DNA of 64,000 bases from Enterobacter chuandaensis (lineage in GTDB: Bacteria; Pseudomonadota; Gammaproteobacteria; Enterobacterales; Enterobacteriaceae), in contig NZ_QZCS01000003.1 in NCBI RefSeq assembly GCF_003594915.1, forward strand, positions 124,001-188,000. Reading direction: 5' to 3'. Within the stretch, counting starts at the first letter, position 1. Every line of letters begins with the position of its first letter. The position numbers were made by a program, and so were the translations under genes. This document shows, piece by piece, positions 41,735-53,537 of the stretch. Under the pieces are notes generated by a model that made no database searches, was not told the DNA's origin, and worked only from the letters and a program-made list of their open reading frames with translations.

Positions 41735-41900
41735 CAACTTATAGGTTTAGTGTTGTGGAACTAAAGTCTAGCCTGGCGGCTTAACTTTAGCCTGTATTGT
41801 TAGCGCTGACGTTTCATTCGCCATTAAACATTATGCAGCGAAAGGAAGACTTGAACCAAATCATAAAATCGATTCAGCAAGGCTATTTCGTTCACTGATT
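41735..41900 (-). promoter_or_regulatory. ptsH promoter region with P0/P1-like elements and a Cra site
   Basis: Read on the minus strand: a Cra (FruR)-like GCTGAATCGATTTT at 41878-41865, then TTCAAG with a CATAAT -10 about 17 nt later (P0-like, near 41832), and a second GGCTAGACTTTAG element near 41765 (P1-like). The order closely follows the known E. coli ptsH leader. Confidence 0.6.
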
Positions 41901-41991
41901 AATTTCACGCTTCAAAATAATTGCTGGTTTAAATACCAGACACAACGGGGTGAAGCAATGCCAGGAGGGGCAAAAATTTGAAGCAGGCCAC

Positions 41992-42019
41992 AAAAAAGCA
42001 CCTGAAAAGGTGCTTTTTT
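41992..42019 (-). terminator. Terminator of cysK
   Basis: AGCACCT / AGGTGCT stem with a GAAA tetraloop, flanked by A and T runs; on the minus strand it ends in a T-run 20-50 nt after the cysK stop. Confidence 0.85.
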
Positions 42020-42041
42020 ACGCGTTATTAACATACTGGCA

Positions 42042-43013
42042 CTACTGTTGCAGCTCTTTTTCAGTGAACAGATCGGCAAACAGTGCGGTGCTCAAGTAAC
42101 GCTCACCCGAGGAAGGAAGGATAACCACAATATTCTTATTGGTAAAGGCTTCATCTTCCTGAAGTTTGAGCGCTGCCGCAACGGCCGCACCGGAAGAGAT
42201 TCCCGCCAGGATACCTTCTTCATCCATCAGACGACGCGCGGTAGAGATGGCTTCTTCGTTAGTGATGGCAACGACTTTATCGATCAGCTTCAGATCCAGG
42301 TTACCCGGAATGAAGCCTGCGCCGATGCCCTGAATTTTATGCGGGCCAGGTTTAAGCTCTTCCCCCGCCAGCGCCTGAGCGATAACCGGTGAGTCGGTAG
42401 GTTCAACGGCAACGGTAATCAACTCTTTTTTACCTTTTGTGCCTTTAATATAGCGAGACACGCCTGTCAGCGTACCGCCGGTACCTACGCCGGAGATAAA
42501 TACGTCAACCTGGCCGTCAGTATCTTCCCAGATTTCCGGGCCGGTGGTCTTCTCGTGAATTTCCGGGTTAGCCGGGTTGCTGAACTGCTGAAGCAGCAGA
42601 TATTTTGCCGGATCGCTGGCGACAATTTCTTCAGCTTTCTGAATGGCACCTTTCATGCCTTTCGCGCCTTCGGTTAGCACCAGGTTCGCGCCCAGCGCTT
42701 TGAGCAGTTTGCGTCGTTCAATGCTCATGGTTTCAGGCATGGTCAGCGTCAGTTTGTAGCCGCGTGCGGCAGCCACATAGGCCAGTGCGATACCGGTGTT
42801 GCCGCTGGTCGGTTCCACCAGCTCAACGCCAGGCTTCAGAACGCCACGTTTTTCCGCATCCCAAATCATGTTTGCACCGATACGGCATTTTACGCTGAAG
42901 CTCGGGTTACGTGATTCGACCTTCGCCAGAATGCGTCCATTACCGATACGGTTCAGTCGAACCAGGGGCGTATGACCGATAGTCAGCGAGTTGTCTTCAT
43001 AAATCTTACTCAT
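42042..43013 (-). CDS. cysK: Cysteine synthase A (O-acetylserine sulfhydrylase A)
   Basis: Main PLP-dependent cysteine synthase (323 aa). [15 protein letters not shown] contains the PLP lysine (about Lys42), [17 protein letters not shown] the substrate loop, [17 protein letters not shown] the phosphate-binding loop and [12 protein letters not shown] follows. In E. coli it forms the cysteine synthase complex with CysE. Upstream on the minus strand is a TATATA -10 region (about 43096-43101) and a small leader palindrome (TACCTGCTTAGCAGGTA, 43048-43064). Confidence 0.97.
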   Translation of the reverse strand: MSKIYEDNSLTIGHTPLVRLNRIGNGRILAKVESRNPSFSVKCRIGANMIWDAEKRGVLKPGVELVEPTSGNTGIALAYVAAARGYKLTLTMPETMSIERRKLLKALGANLVLTEGAKGMKGAIQKAEEIVASDPAKYLLLQQFSNPANPEIHEKTTGPEIWEDTDGQVDVFISGVGTGGTLTGVSRYIKGTKGKKELITVAVEPTDSPVIAQALAGEELKPGPHKIQGIGAGFIPGNLDLKLIDKVVAITNEEAISTARRLMDEEGILAGISSGAAVAAALKLQEDEAFTNKNIVVILPSSGERYLSTALFADLFTEKELQQ

Positions 43014-43176
43014 GGCCTGTCCTTAACTGTATGAAATTGGGATACCGACCCAGCATACCTGCTAAGCAGGTAGGGGGAAGTAAGGAATTCGCATATCTAT
43101 ATACTGCAAGGAAATAATGGGTATCAGTATGGAATAAGGGGCGGCATAAGCCACCCCTGTTTTACACATTTTTGCA

Positions 43177-43938
43177 TTACTTCCATAACGCGTGCTTAGC
43201 ACGGTAGCAGTCGACCCACATCGCCGTCGCACCGCAGACCGCGACGGGCATAATGAACAGGTTCAGGAAGGGAATCATGGTGAACAGGCTGGTCAGCGCG
43301 CCAAACTGCATATTGGCAACCTTACGTGTGCGCAGGGCGGTACGCATCGCTTTAAACGGCACCTTGTGGTTATCGAACGGGTAGTCGCAGTACTGAATGG
43401 CCAGCATCCAGGCGCTGAACAGGAACCATAGCACCGGTGCGACCGTCTGCCCGATGCCGGGTACAAAGTAGAGAGCAAGCAGCACAACCGCACGGGGAAG
43501 GTACCAGGCAAACTTCTGCCATTCGCGCTTCATGATGCGCGGGAGATCTTTCATGATCCCCAGTACGCCCGTATCCGGCGGTGTTGCACCAGTAAGCCGC
43601 GCTTCAAGCTGTTCCGCCAGCAGTCCGTTAAACGGTGCGGCTATCCAGTTCGCAATCGTCGAAAAGAAGTACCCAAAGACCAGCAGCACGGAGATCACCG
43701 CCACCGGCCAGAGCAGGTAGTTAAGCCACTGCAGCCAGTCCGGCACGTAGCTCATCAGCGATGGGATCCAGCTTTCGAGCTTTGTGAACAGCCACCAGAA
43801 CGCGCCGCCCATCAGAATAATATTGATTACCAGCGGAAGAATGACGAAGCGTCGAATACCCGGCAGTGAGACCAGTTTCCAGCCCTGAGAAAAATACCAG
43901 ACGCCGCTGCATGGGGGAGAAGATGATGTTGAAACCAT
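43177..43938 (-). CDS. cysZ: Sulfate transporter CysZ
   Basis: Inner-membrane sulfate permease (253 aa) with several long hydrophobic helices and the conserved FPxx/[16 protein letters not shown] and [14 protein letters not shown] regions. E. coli-type length. Upstream of cysK on the same strand with 163 nt between; divergent from zipA. Supplies sulfate for assimilation under CysB control in relatives. Confidence 0.95.
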   Translation of the reverse strand: MVSTSSSPPCSGVWYFSQGWKLVSLPGIRRFVILPLVINIILMGGAFWWLFTKLESWIPSLMSYVPDWLQWLNYLLWPVAVISVLLVFGYFFSTIANWIAAPFNGLLAEQLEARLTGATPPDTGVLGIMKDLPRIMKREWQKFAWYLPRAVVLLALYFVPGIGQTVAPVLWFLFSAWMLAIQYCDYPFDNHKVPFKAMRTALRTRKVANMQFGALTSLFTMIPFLNLFIMPVAVCGATAMWVDCYRAKHALWK

Positions 43939-44168
43939 AACCAGGCTGTACTCCTTTTTTCACAACCAGTGGAATTGCCCGCCTATATTATCCACTTGCG
44001 GACCAATGACCAGTTCGGAAATGTTCGAAAAACCAGCAAAAAGCACAATTTACTTCATCTTTATGCTGTGAATGCTCTGCACACACTTGCACTTGACGTA
44101 AACGGCAAATACTCTTAGTGAGTAAATGTTTGCCGTGGTGGCAAGGTGTTAGAACAACAGAGAATATA

Positions 44169-45122
44169 ATGATGCAGGATTTGCGTCTGATATTAATCAT
44201 TGTTGGCGCGATCGCCATAATCGCTTTACTGGTACATGGTTTCTGGACCAGCCGTAAAGAGCGTTCCTCGATGTTTCGCGATCGCCCACTGAAGCGCATG
44301 AAGTCCAGTCGTGATGACGATGACAGTGAAGATGACATCGTAGATCGTGACGACGACGGCGTGGGTGAAGTTCGTGTTCATCGGGTCAATACTGCGCCCG
44401 GCGCGGCTCATGGGGAGCATGAAGCCCCCCGCGCTCCGCAGCACCAGTATCAACCGCCGTATGCCTCTGCCCAGCCGCGCCAGCCAGCGCCGCAGCCGGC
44501 GGAAGAACCGGTGCGTCAGCCGCCGCAACAGCCTGTGCAACAGCAACCTGTGCAGCAGCCCGTGCAACAGCAGCCTGCGCAGCCTGTACAACAGCCACAG
44601 CAACCTGTGCATGTACAGCCTGCGCCACAGCCCGCTCCGGCTCCGCACGTTGAGCCAGAGCCGGTCGTCGAGCCTGAACCGGTTGTTGAAAAACCGCAGC
44701 GTAAAGAAGCGGTGATCATCATGAACGTGGCCGCGCATCATGGCAGCCATCTCAACGGTGACGTGCTGCTTAACAGTATTCAACAGGCAGGGTTTAAATT
44801 TGGCGACATGAATATTTTCCATCGCCACCTGAGCCCTGACGGTAGCGGCCCGGCGCTGTTCAGCCTGGCCAATATGGTCAACCCGGGTACCTTTGACCCG
44901 GAAATGACCGGTGATTTCGTGACGCCGGGTGTCACTATCTTTATGCAGGTGCCGTCCTACGGCGACGAGCTGCAAAACTTCAAGCTGATGCTGCAGTCCG
45001 CTCAGCATATCGCTGACGAAGTGGGCGGCGTCGTGCTTGACGATCAGCGTCGTATGATGACGCCGCAAAAGCTGCGCGAGTATCAGGACCGCATCCGCGA
45101 AGTTAAGGAAGCCAACGCGTAA
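44169..45122 (+). CDS. zipA: Cell division protein ZipA
   Basis: Membrane anchor of the FtsZ ring (317 aa). N-terminal transmembrane helix ([20 protein letters not shown]), a basic/acidic stretch, a long Pro/Gln-rich linker (about residues 95-175), and the C-terminal FtsZ-binding domain from [15 protein letters not shown] to the end. Start ATG 44169 (MMQDLRL); an extension to 44118 was rejected. Slightly shorter than E. coli (328 aa) because of the linker. Confidence 0.96.
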   Translation: MMQDLRLILIIVGAIAIIALLVHGFWTSRKERSSMFRDRPLKRMKSSRDDDDSEDDIVDRDDDGVGEVRVHRVNTAPGAAHGEHEAPRAPQHQYQPPYASAQPRQPAPQPAEEPVRQPPQQPVQQQPVQQPVQQQPAQPVQQPQQPVHVQPAPQPAPAPHVEPEPVVEPEPVVEKPQRKEAVIIMNVAAHHGSHLNGDVLLNSIQQAGFKFGDMNIFHRHLSPDGSGPALFSLANMVNPGTFDPEMTGDFVTPGVTIFMQVPSYGDELQNFKLMLQSAQHIADEVGGVVLDDQRRMMTPQKLREYQDRIREVKEANA

Positions 45123-45148
45123 TCGTCGCGTTTACTTCAACTCCTCCT

Positions 45149-45175
45149 CAACCCCCGCCTGTCGGGGGTTTTTTC
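45149..45175 (+). terminator. Terminator after zipA
   Basis: ACCCCCG CCTG TCGGGGGT stem-loop followed by TTTTTT; ligA follows 17 nt later with its own start. Confidence 0.85.
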
Positions 45176-45182
45176 TCATTGA

Positions 45183-47207
<2,025 letters not shown>

Positions 47208-47208
47208 C

Positions 47209-47424
47209 GTGGAGAAAGAGCAGCTCGTTGAGATCGCTAATACGGAGATGCCGTTCGGTAAATATAAGGGCCGCAGGCTGATCGATTTGCCGGAGGAGTA
47301 CCTGCTGTGGTTCGCGCGCAAGGACGAATTTCCTGCCGGGCGACTGGGCGAGCTGATGGCTATCACGTTACTGATTAAAACCGAGGGGCTGACCCAACTG
47401 GTGCAGCCCCTGAAACGTCCTTAA
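47209..47424 (+). CDS. ypeB: DUF3820 small protein YpeB
   Basis: 71-residue soluble protein with MPFGKYKGRRLIDLPEEYLLWF, the DUF3820 core. It begins 1 nt after the ligA stop and is clearly in the same operon. Function unknown; the domain also occurs in nuclease-like proteins. Its TAA overlaps the yfeH stop on the other strand within TTAA. Confidence 0.9.
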   Translation: MEKEQLVEIANTEMPFGKYKGRRLIDLPEEYLLWFARKDEFPAGRLGELMAITLLIKTEGLTQLVQPLKRP

Positions 47425-48416
47425 GCCTTCGCGGCGCGGGTCTCTTCCTGCGCCAGCTTTTCCGTCTGGCGCTTGTAGCGACGCGCCAGCACCGCGCAGA
47501 CCATCAGCTGGATCTGATGGAAAATCATCAGCGGCAGCACCATCATCCCAATCACCGAGGTGGGGAACAAAATGTTCGCCATTGGGATACCGTTCGCCAG
47601 GCTCTTTTTGGAGCCGCAGAAGACAATGGTGATTTCATCGGCTTTGCTGAAGCCGCACTTGCGCGCCACGAAGACGTTTACCGCAATGACAATCGCCAGC
47701 AGGACGATGCTGACCACCACGATAAACAGCAGCGATCCTGCCCCCACCTTGTGCCAGAGCCCATTCACAACCGCTTCGCTGAAGGCGGAATAGACCACCA
47801 GCAGAATCGACGACTGGTCGGTTTTGGAGATCCATTTCTTGTGCTTCGCCACGAACGCCCCGGTCCACGGGCGCGAGAGATGGCCCAGGACAAACGGCAG
47901 TAGCAGCTGCAGGCAGATTTTGCCAACCTGCTCAAGGTTACCTTCCGCGCCGTGCATGTTCATCAGCAGGCCCACCAGCAGCGGGGAGACGAAAATCCCT
48001 AACAGGCTGGATGCCGACGCCGAACAGACCGCGGCCGCAACGTTCCCGCCCGCCAGAGAGGTAAAGGCAATGGCGGACTGCACGGTGGCTGGCAGAATGC
48101 AGAGGTACAGGAAACCAGTGTAGAGCGCAGGATCGACGTTAACCGGCGCCCACCAGGCAAACAGCACCCCGAGGATCGGGAACAGGATGAAGGTACTGCA
48201 CATCACCCAAAGATGCAGTCGCCAGTGGCTACCGCCAGCAATAATCGCTTCACGGGAGAGTTTTGCACCGTGCATAAAGAACAGCAGCGCGATGGCGGCC
48301 GTCGTCAGACCCTCAAAAAACGGGACGAAACCGCCGCGGGCGGGGAAGAACGAGGCCAGTAAAACGGTAGCTACCAGGGTGAGTGTAAACGGATCAAGAA
48401 TACGAAATAGTTTCAT
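47421..48416 (-). CDS. yfeH: Bile acid:sodium symporter family protein YfeH
   Basis: 331-residue membrane protein of the SBF-like family with ten hydrophobic segments and conserved blocks FFMHGAKLSREAI, LPATVQSAIAFTSLAGGNVAAAVCSAS and FCGSKKSLANGIPMANILFP. Divergent from its LysR neighbour yfeR, which probably regulates it. Substrate unknown. Confidence 0.92.
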   Translation of the reverse strand: MKLFRILDPFTLTLVATVLLASFFPARGGFVPFFEGLTTAAIALLFFMHGAKLSREAIIAGGSHWRLHLWVMCSTFILFPILGVLFAWWAPVNVDPALYTGFLYLCILPATVQSAIAFTSLAGGNVAAAVCSASASSLLGIFVSPLLVGLLMNMHGAEGNLEQVGKICLQLLLPFVLGHLSRPWTGAFVAKHKKWISKTDQSSILLVVYSAFSEAVVNGLWHKVGAGSLLFIVVVSIVLLAIVIAVNVFVARKCGFSKADEITIVFCGSKKSLANGIPMANILFPTSVIGMMVLPLMIFHQIQLMVCAVLARRYKRQTEKLAQEETRAAKA

Positions 48417-48505
48417 AATGACTCCTGAAAACAGATGTCGCTATTGTGCTTTTTTCCATTTGAGAAATAAAATTGATTTATTGCATCCATTTATGAATTA
48501 AACAG

Positions 48506-49441
48506 ATGAATTACTCCCTACGCCAGCTTCGCATTTTCGTCACCGTCGCCCATGCCCGCAGCTTCAGTCGGGCAGGGGAGATGATTGGCCTGAGCCAGTC
48601 GGCGGTCAGCCACAGCGTGAAAGAGCTGGAGAATCAGACCGGCGTCCGGTTGCTTGACCGCACCACGCGCGAAGTGGTCCTGACCGAAGCGGGGCAGCAG
48701 CTGGCCCTGCGCCTCGAACGCCTGCTGGATGAGCTTAACAGCACGCTCCGGGATGTGGGGCGGCTGGGACAACAGCTTTCAGGAACCGTACGGGTTGCGG
48801 CCAGCCAGACGATATCCGCCCACCTTATCCCGCAGTGTATCGCCGAGGGAAACCAACGCTACCCTGATATTGATTTTGTCCTGCATGACAGGCCGCAGCA
48901 GTGGGTGCTGGAAAGTATCCGCCAGGGGGATGTGGATTTTGGTATTGTGATCGACCCCGGCCTGGTGAGCGATCTGGAGTGTGAAAGCGTCCTGTCTGAG
49001 CCGTTTTTACTGCTCTGCCGGGATGACGATCCGTTGGCAGCGTTGCCGGATGTCTGCTGGCAGTCTCTGCAGGGCGCTAACCTGGTTTTACAGGATTATG
49101 CCTCAGGTAGCCGCCCGCTGATTGATTCCGCGCTGGTGAATCAGGGCGTTAAGGCAACGATCGTGCAGGAAATTGGTCATCCGGCCACGCTGTTTCCGAT
49201 GGTGGAAGCCGGAATTGGCATCAGCGTGTTGCCCGCCCTGGCGCTTCCCCTGCCGCAGGGGAGTCGACTGGCGGTGAAGCGATTAACGCCCGTTGTCGAA
49301 AGAAAGCTGATGCTGGTGCGGCGAAAAAATCGCTCCCTCTCGGGGGCGGCACAGGCCATCTGGGAAGTGGTGCGTATTCAGGCGCAACGATTAACCGAGG
49401 CCCGCATACGCGACCCACTGTTTAACGCATCAGAAGATTAA
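48506..49441 (+). CDS. yfeR: LysR-family transcriptional regulator YfeR
   Basis: 311-residue LysR-type regulator: N-terminal winged helix ([38 protein letters not shown]) and a substrate-binding-like effector domain. Divergent from yfeH with 89 nt between, the usual arrangement for self- and target-regulation. In Salmonella YfeR has been linked to osmolarity-dependent control of yfeH. Confidence 0.94.
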   Translation: MNYSLRQLRIFVTVAHARSFSRAGEMIGLSQSAVSHSVKELENQTGVRLLDRTTREVVLTEAGQQLALRLERLLDELNSTLRDVGRLGQQLSGTVRVAASQTISAHLIPQCIAEGNQRYPDIDFVLHDRPQQWVLESIRQGDVDFGIVIDPGLVSDLECESVLSEPFLLLCRDDDPLAALPDVCWQSLQGANLVLQDYASGSRPLIDSALVNQGVKATIVQEIGHPATLFPMVEAGIGISVLPALALPLPQGSRLAVKRLTPVVERKLMLVRRKNRSLSGAAQAIWEVVRIQAQRLTEARIRDPLFNASED

Positions 49442-49779
49442 ATGTAGATATCAATCTGATGATTCTCTGACGGGGTGTTTACCCCCTCCACGTTGCCCAT
49501 TTTTTGGTCCTGCTTCTTCTGGGCCTCTTCCGCCTGCTGGCGCTGCAGTGCGGCGAGCTGCGCCTGCAGCACTTTGATCTGGGTCTGAATCAGTTCCTGC
49601 TGCTTTTTCTTCTCATCAGCACTGCCGGGGCTGTTCGCCAGCTCTTTTAACTGCTGAGTCAGCTTTTTGATCTTGTCGAGAATGCGGCTGATTTGCGCAG
49701 CGATATCGTTACTGCCGGAAGCGCCGCTTCCGCCGCTGCTGGTTTGAATGGGTTGGGTTGAAGCCTGAATGGTCGTCAT
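49438..49779 (-). CDS. FlxA-like family protein
   Basis: 113-residue low-complexity protein with a Gly/Ser-rich start and a central coiled coil ([21 protein letters not shown] ... [21 protein letters not shown]) ending in DIYI, the same C-terminal tetrapeptide as FlxA. A strong sigma-28 promoter precedes it, so it should be a late flagellar-regulon gene. It occupies the place where E. coli has yfeN. Its stop overlaps that of yfeR (TTAA). Function unknown. Confidence 0.82.
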   Translation of the reverse strand: MTTIQASTQPIQTSSGGSGASGSNDIAAQISRILDKIKKLTQQLKELANSPGSADEKKKQQELIQTQIKVLQAQLAALQRQQAEEAQKKQDQKMGNVEGVNTPSENHQIDIYI

Positions 49780-49806
49780 ACTTTTTCCTCGCGCTATAAA
49801 ACAGAG

Positions 49807-49833
49807 GTATCGGCACCAACGGGATTAGCTTGA
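49807..49833 (-). promoter_or_regulatory. Sigma-28 (FliA) promoter of the FlxA-like gene
   Basis: Minus strand: TCAAGCTA (49833-49826), 11-nt spacer, GCCGATAC (49814-49807). The -10 matches 7 of 8 bases of the FliA consensus GCCGATAA and the spacing is exact. Transcription would begin about 20 nt before the start codon. Confidence 0.78.
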
Positions 49834-49986
49834 GAAAAACTGCCATATCTGGCAGGGAGTTGCATTGATATACAATCAGTATCGGTGGTGCAAGGAAAGT
49901 GTATTGGAGGTAGAGCACAGGCTTTGGATATAAGACTAAGGTCATGCGATCCGTGATATCGCAACCTTCATTCTCAAGGAGCCTCT

Positions 49987-50811
49987 ATGACCCTCTCAAA
50001 TAACCCGTGGTACTGTGCCGATATCATCCGTGCGGCTAAACCAAACTTCACCCCTCGCGTGGCGTTTATTCTCGGCTCCGGCCTTGGCGCGCTTGCCGAC
50101 CAGATAGAGGACGCCGTTTCCCTGAGCTATGAAAAGCTGCCGGGCTTCCCGGTGAGCACCGTGCATGGACATGCTGGCGAGCTGGTGCTGGGACATCTGG
50201 CCGGCGTGCCTGTTGCCTGCATGAAGGGGCGGGGGCATTTCTATGAAGGTCGCGGGATGACCATCATGACTGACGCGATCCGCACCTTTACGCTGCTGGG
50301 ATGCGAGCTGCTGTTTAGCACCAACGCGGCGGGCTCACTGCGCCCGGAGGTTCAGCCTGGAAGCCTGGTTGCCCTGAGCGACCATATCAACACCATGCCG
50401 GGCACGCCGATGGTGGGGCTCAACGATGAGCGCTTCGGCGAGCGTTTCTTCTCACTGGCCAATGCTTACGACGCGGATTACCGCGCCGTTCTGCAAACCG
50501 TGGCAACGAAAGAAGGCTTCCCGCTGCATGAAGGGGTGTTTGTCTCTTATCCCGGTCCGAACTTCGAGACGGCGGCGGAGATCCGCATGATGCAAATTAT
50601 CGGCGGCGACGTGGTGGGCATGTCCGTGGTGCCGGAAGTGATTTCCGCGCGCCACTGCGGCCTGAAGGTCGTGGCTGTTTCAGCAATTACCAATCTCGCT
50701 GAAGGTCTGGGAGAGGTCAAACTCTCGCATGAACAAACCCTTGCCGCCGCCGAGCTTTCCCGCCAGAACTTTATCAATCTTATCTGTGGTTTCCTTCGCC
50801 ATATTGCCTGA
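49987..50811 (+). CDS. xapA: Purine nucleoside phosphorylase 2 (xanthosine phosphorylase)
   Basis: 274-residue phosphorylase splitting xanthosine, inosine and guanosine. ILGSGLGALADQIE, GHAGELVLG, FYEGRGMTIMTDAIRTF and VGMSVVPEVISARHC are family blocks. First gene of xapAB-xapR. The start follows AAGGAGCCTC. Confidence 0.95.
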   Translation: MTLSNNPWYCADIIRAAKPNFTPRVAFILGSGLGALADQIEDAVSLSYEKLPGFPVSTVHGHAGELVLGHLAGVPVACMKGRGHFYEGRGMTIMTDAIRTFTLLGCELLFSTNAAGSLRPEVQPGSLVALSDHINTMPGTPMVGLNDERFGERFFSLANAYDADYRAVLQTVATKEGFPLHEGVFVSYPGPNFETAAEIRMMQIIGGDVVGMSVVPEVISARHCGLKVVAVSAITNLAEGLGEVKLSHEQTLAAAELSRQNFINLICGFLRHIA

Positions 50812-50862
50812 GTAAAACAATAAAGTGGCCCGCCAGGGCCACACTGCGATAAGGAATGGGTT

Positions 50863-52119
50863 ATGAACATCACGACTCGCTTAAAGCTGATGTCCTTTAT
50901 GCAATATTTTATCTGGGGGAGCTGGCTGGTTACCCTCGGCGCTTACATGATCAACACCCTACACTTTACCGGCTCCGACGTGGGCATGGTCTATAGCTCC
51001 AAAGGCCTTGCCGCGATCGTTATGCCTTCGCTGGTGGGGATTATTGCCGACAAGTGGCTGCGGGCCGACCGCGCCTACGTTATTTGCCACCTCGTCTGCG
51101 CCGTCGCGCTCTGCTATGCCGCACAGGTCAATGAGCCGGGGCTGATGTTCTGGGTCATGCTGGTCAATGCAATGGCCTTTATGCCCACGATTGCGTTGTC
51201 TAACACCATTTCCTACTCCTGTCTTGAACGGGCTGGACTTGATACGGTAAGCCATTTTCCGCGCGTGCGGGTGTACGGCACCGTGGGCTTTATTGCGGCA
51301 ATGTGGGCCATAAGCCTGATGGGAGCGGAGCTAAGTAATGTGCAGCTCTACATTGCGGCTGGCGCGTCTCTGCTGCTGGCGCTCTACTCTCTGACGCTGC
51401 CGGCCATTCCGGTTATGAAGTCGAAAACGTCTCCGTCTCTGGCAAGCAAGCTGGGCCTCAATGCGTTTATCCTGTTTAAGCAGCCCCGTATGGCGGTGTT
51501 CTTCTTATTCGCCATGCTGCTCGGCGCCGTGCTGCAGATAACCAATACCTTCGGTAGTCCGTTCCTGCATGATTTTGCGCGAAATCCGGCGTATGCCGAC
51601 AGCTTTATCGTCAAATACCCATCCATTTTGCTCTCCGTCTCGCAAATGTCTGAGGTGTTCTTCATTCTGACCATTCCTTACTTTCTCGGGCGCTTTGGCA
51701 TTAAAGCCGTCATGCTGATGAGCATGGTGGCCTGGATGCTGCGGTTTGGTCTGTTTGCCTTTGGCGACCCGTCCGCGACGGGCTTTGCGCTGCTCATGCT
51801 CTCAATGATTGTTTACGGCTGCGCGTTCGACTTCTTCAACATTTCCGGCTCGGTATTTGTTGAACAGGAGGTCAGCGCCGATATCCGCGCCAGCGCGCAA
51901 GGGTTGTTTATGACGACCGTTAACGGTATTGGGGCGTATTTCGGATCGGTGTTGAGCGGTGCGGCGGTCGATTATTTCTCGGTTGACGGGGTGAAAGACT
52001 GGCAGACGATCTGGCTGGTGTTTGCGGCCTATGCGCTGGCGCTTGCCGTGGTGTTTTATTTCAGCTTTAACTACCGCCACACCAGTAAAAACAGCGAGAT
52101 GCGCACAGTCGCGCACTAA
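50863..52119 (+). CDS. xapB: Xanthosine permease XapB (NHS family MFS transporter)
   Basis: 418-residue nucleoside:H+ symporter with twelve membrane segments, close relative of NupG. N-terminus RLKLMSFMQYFIWGSWLVTLGAYM is diagnostic of the family; GVKDWQTIWLVFA and the C-terminal region also match. 51 nt after xapA. Confidence 0.95.
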   Translation: MNITTRLKLMSFMQYFIWGSWLVTLGAYMINTLHFTGSDVGMVYSSKGLAAIVMPSLVGIIADKWLRADRAYVICHLVCAVALCYAAQVNEPGLMFWVMLVNAMAFMPTIALSNTISYSCLERAGLDTVSHFPRVRVYGTVGFIAAMWAISLMGAELSNVQLYIAAGASLLLALYSLTLPAIPVMKSKTSPSLASKLGLNAFILFKQPRMAVFFLFAMLLGAVLQITNTFGSPFLHDFARNPAYADSFIVKYPSILLSVSQMSEVFFILTIPYFLGRFGIKAVMLMSMVAWMLRFGLFAFGDPSATGFALLMLSMIVYGCAFDFFNISGSVFVEQEVSADIRASAQGLFMTTVNGIGAYFGSVLSGAAVDYFSVDGVKDWQTIWLVFAAYALALAVVFYFSFNYRHTSKNSEMRTVAH

Positions 52120-52186
52120 ATTTCCCCTCCGAACGCTGAAAGGCTTTAAGGTAGGCGCATAAGTGTTATCGCCAGGATATGTTTTG

Positions 52187-53071
52187 ATGGAACGTGTCTA
52201 CCGAACCGATCTCAAGCTGTTGCGCTATTTTCTGGCCGTGGCTGAGGAACTGCATTTTGGACGGGCTTCGGCCCGTCTCAATATGTCTCAGCCACCGTTA
52301 AGCCTGCATATTAAAGAGCTGGAAAGCCAGTTGGGCACCTTACTTTTTATTCGCCACTCGCGGAGTGTCGCCCTGACGCACGCCGGTAAAGTGCTGATGG
52401 AAGAGTCACGTCGTTTGCTCGCCAGTGCAAACCAGGCGCTGGCTCGCGTCGAGCAAATTGGCCGGGGGGAAGCAGGGCGCATTGAGCTGGGCATTGTCGG
52501 CACGGCCATGTGGAGCGAGGTGCGCACGGTGATGCGTGCTTTCCTGAAAGAGCATCCGAATGTTGATGTTGTTTTTCGCGAAAAATCGCCGGTAATGCAG
52601 ATGGCGCTGCTTGAGCGCCGGGAGCTGGATGTCGGGATCTGGCGAATGGCAACGGAACCTGCCGCGGGGTTTACCAGCCTGCGGTTGCGTGAAGCGGCTT
52701 TTCTGGTGGCGATGCCGGAAGATCACCGTCTGGTCAGGGAGCCTACCATCGCGCTTGCAGAACTGCAGGATGAGTATTTTGTCACGATGCCTTCAGCCCA
52801 TTCTGACTGGGCATTTCTGCACCGCGTCTGCCAGCAGGCCGGTTTTTCGCCGATGATTGTGCGTGAAGCCGTTGAACCGCAAACGGTACTGGCGATGATC
52901 AGCATGGGGATGGGGATTACGCTTGCTGCCGACAGCTACGCGCAAATGCAGTGGCCGGGCGTGGTGTTTCGTCCGTTACGGGAGCGTATACCGGCTGATT
53001 TGTATGTGGTGTATGACGAGAAACAGGCGACGCCGGCAGTAAAGACGTTGATTGCGACGTTGAAGATGTAA
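52187..53071 (+). CDS. xapR: LysR-family activator XapR
   Basis: 294-residue regulator that activates xapAB in response to xanthosine. N-terminal helix-turn-helix (LRYFLAVAEELHFGRASARLNMSQPPLSLHIKELE) and effector domain. ATG 52187 (MERVYRTDL) agrees with E. coli XapR; a GTG at 52163 would add eight residues. Third gene of the locus, 67 nt after xapB. Confidence 0.94.
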   Translation: MERVYRTDLKLLRYFLAVAEELHFGRASARLNMSQPPLSLHIKELESQLGTLLFIRHSRSVALTHAGKVLMEESRRLLASANQALARVEQIGRGEAGRIELGIVGTAMWSEVRTVMRAFLKEHPNVDVVFREKSPVMQMALLERRELDVGIWRMATEPAAGFTSLRLREAAFLVAMPEDHRLVREPTIALAELQDEYFVTMPSAHSDWAFLHRVCQQAGFSPMIVREAVEPQTVLAMISMGMGITLAADSYAQMQWPGVVFRPLRERIPADLYVVYDEKQATPAVKTLIATLKM

Positions 53072-53082
53072 AGCGCAGATAG

Positions 53083-53111
53083 CAAAAAAGCGCCTTTAGG
53101 GCGCTTTTTTA
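53083..53111. terminator. Bidirectional terminator between xapR and the tRNA operon
   Basis: AAAAAGCGCC TTTAG GGCGCTTTTTT stem-loop; ends xapR (plus) and the lysine tRNA transcript (minus). Confidence 0.85.
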
Positions 53112-53114
53112 CAT

Positions 53115-53190
53115 TGGTGGGTCGTGCAGGATTCGAACCTGCGACCAATTGATTAAAAGTCAACTGCTCTACCAACTGAGCTAACGACCC
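53115..53190 (-). tRNA. lysV: tRNA-Lys (TTT)
   Basis: 76-nt cloverleaf including CCA, acceptor GGGTCGT/ACGACCC, D-arm TTAGCTCAGTTGGTAGAGCA, anticodon loop CTTTTAA, T-arm GTTCGAATC. Last gene of the val-val-val-lys operon; corresponds in position to E. coli lysV. Confidence 0.97.
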
Positions 53191-53194
53191 GAAA

Positions 53195-53270
53195 TGGTGG
53201 GCGATGACGGGCTCGAACCGCCGACCCCCTCCGTGTAAAGGAGATGCTCTACCAACTGAGCTAATCGCCC
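53195..53270 (-). tRNA. valY: tRNA-Val (TAC)
   Basis: 76 nt with encoded CCA. Acceptor GGGCGAT/ATCGCCC, anticodon loop TTTACAC (TAC). Identical to the copy at 53300-53375. Confidence 0.97.
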
Positions 53271-53299
53271 ATTTCGGAACTGCTGCGATAAGGTGAGAA

Positions 53300-53375
53300 T
53301 GGTGGGCGATGACGGGCTCGAACCGCCGACCCCCTCCGTGTAAAGGAGATGCTCTACCAACTGAGCTAATCGCCC
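53300..53375 (-). tRNA. valX: tRNA-Val (TAC)
   Basis: 76 nt, same sequence as the neighbouring valine tRNA at 53195-53270. Confidence 0.97.
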
Positions 53376-53416
53376 AATCTCAATTCTTATCTACACTGCG
53401 AGTCTACCGAAGTAGA

Positions 53417-53492
53417 TGGTGGGTGATGACGGGCTCGAACCGCCGACCCCCTCCGTGTAAAGGAGATGCTCTACCAACTGAGCTAATCACCC
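53417..53492 (-). tRNA. valU: tRNA-Val (TAC), acceptor-stem variant
   Basis: 76 nt, first in the operon. Acceptor GGGTGAT/ATCACCC: relative to the other two copies, one C-G pair is changed to U-A on both sides, so the stem is kept. Anticodon TAC. Confidence 0.97.
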
Positions 53493-53509
53493 CCGCTGTG
53501 TGGAGTCGC

Positions 53510-53537
53510 ATTATAGGGAGAGTTGAAAATGAGTCAA
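53510..53537 (-). promoter_or_regulatory. Promoter of the valU-valX-valY-lysV operon
   Basis: Minus strand TTGACT (53537-53532), 16-nt spacer, consensus TATAAT (53515-53510), followed by GCGACTCC, a GC-rich discriminator typical of stringently controlled stable-RNA promoters. Confidence 0.85.

Noticed and set aside
44386..44722. Low-complexity Ala/Gln or Gly/Cys frames opposite zipA
   Set aside because: They are the complement of the Pro/Gln repeat coding region of ZipA.
53195..53492. Evenly spaced near-identical 76-nt repeats, possibly array-like
   Set aside because: The repeats fold as valine tRNA genes with CCA ends; not a CRISPR array.
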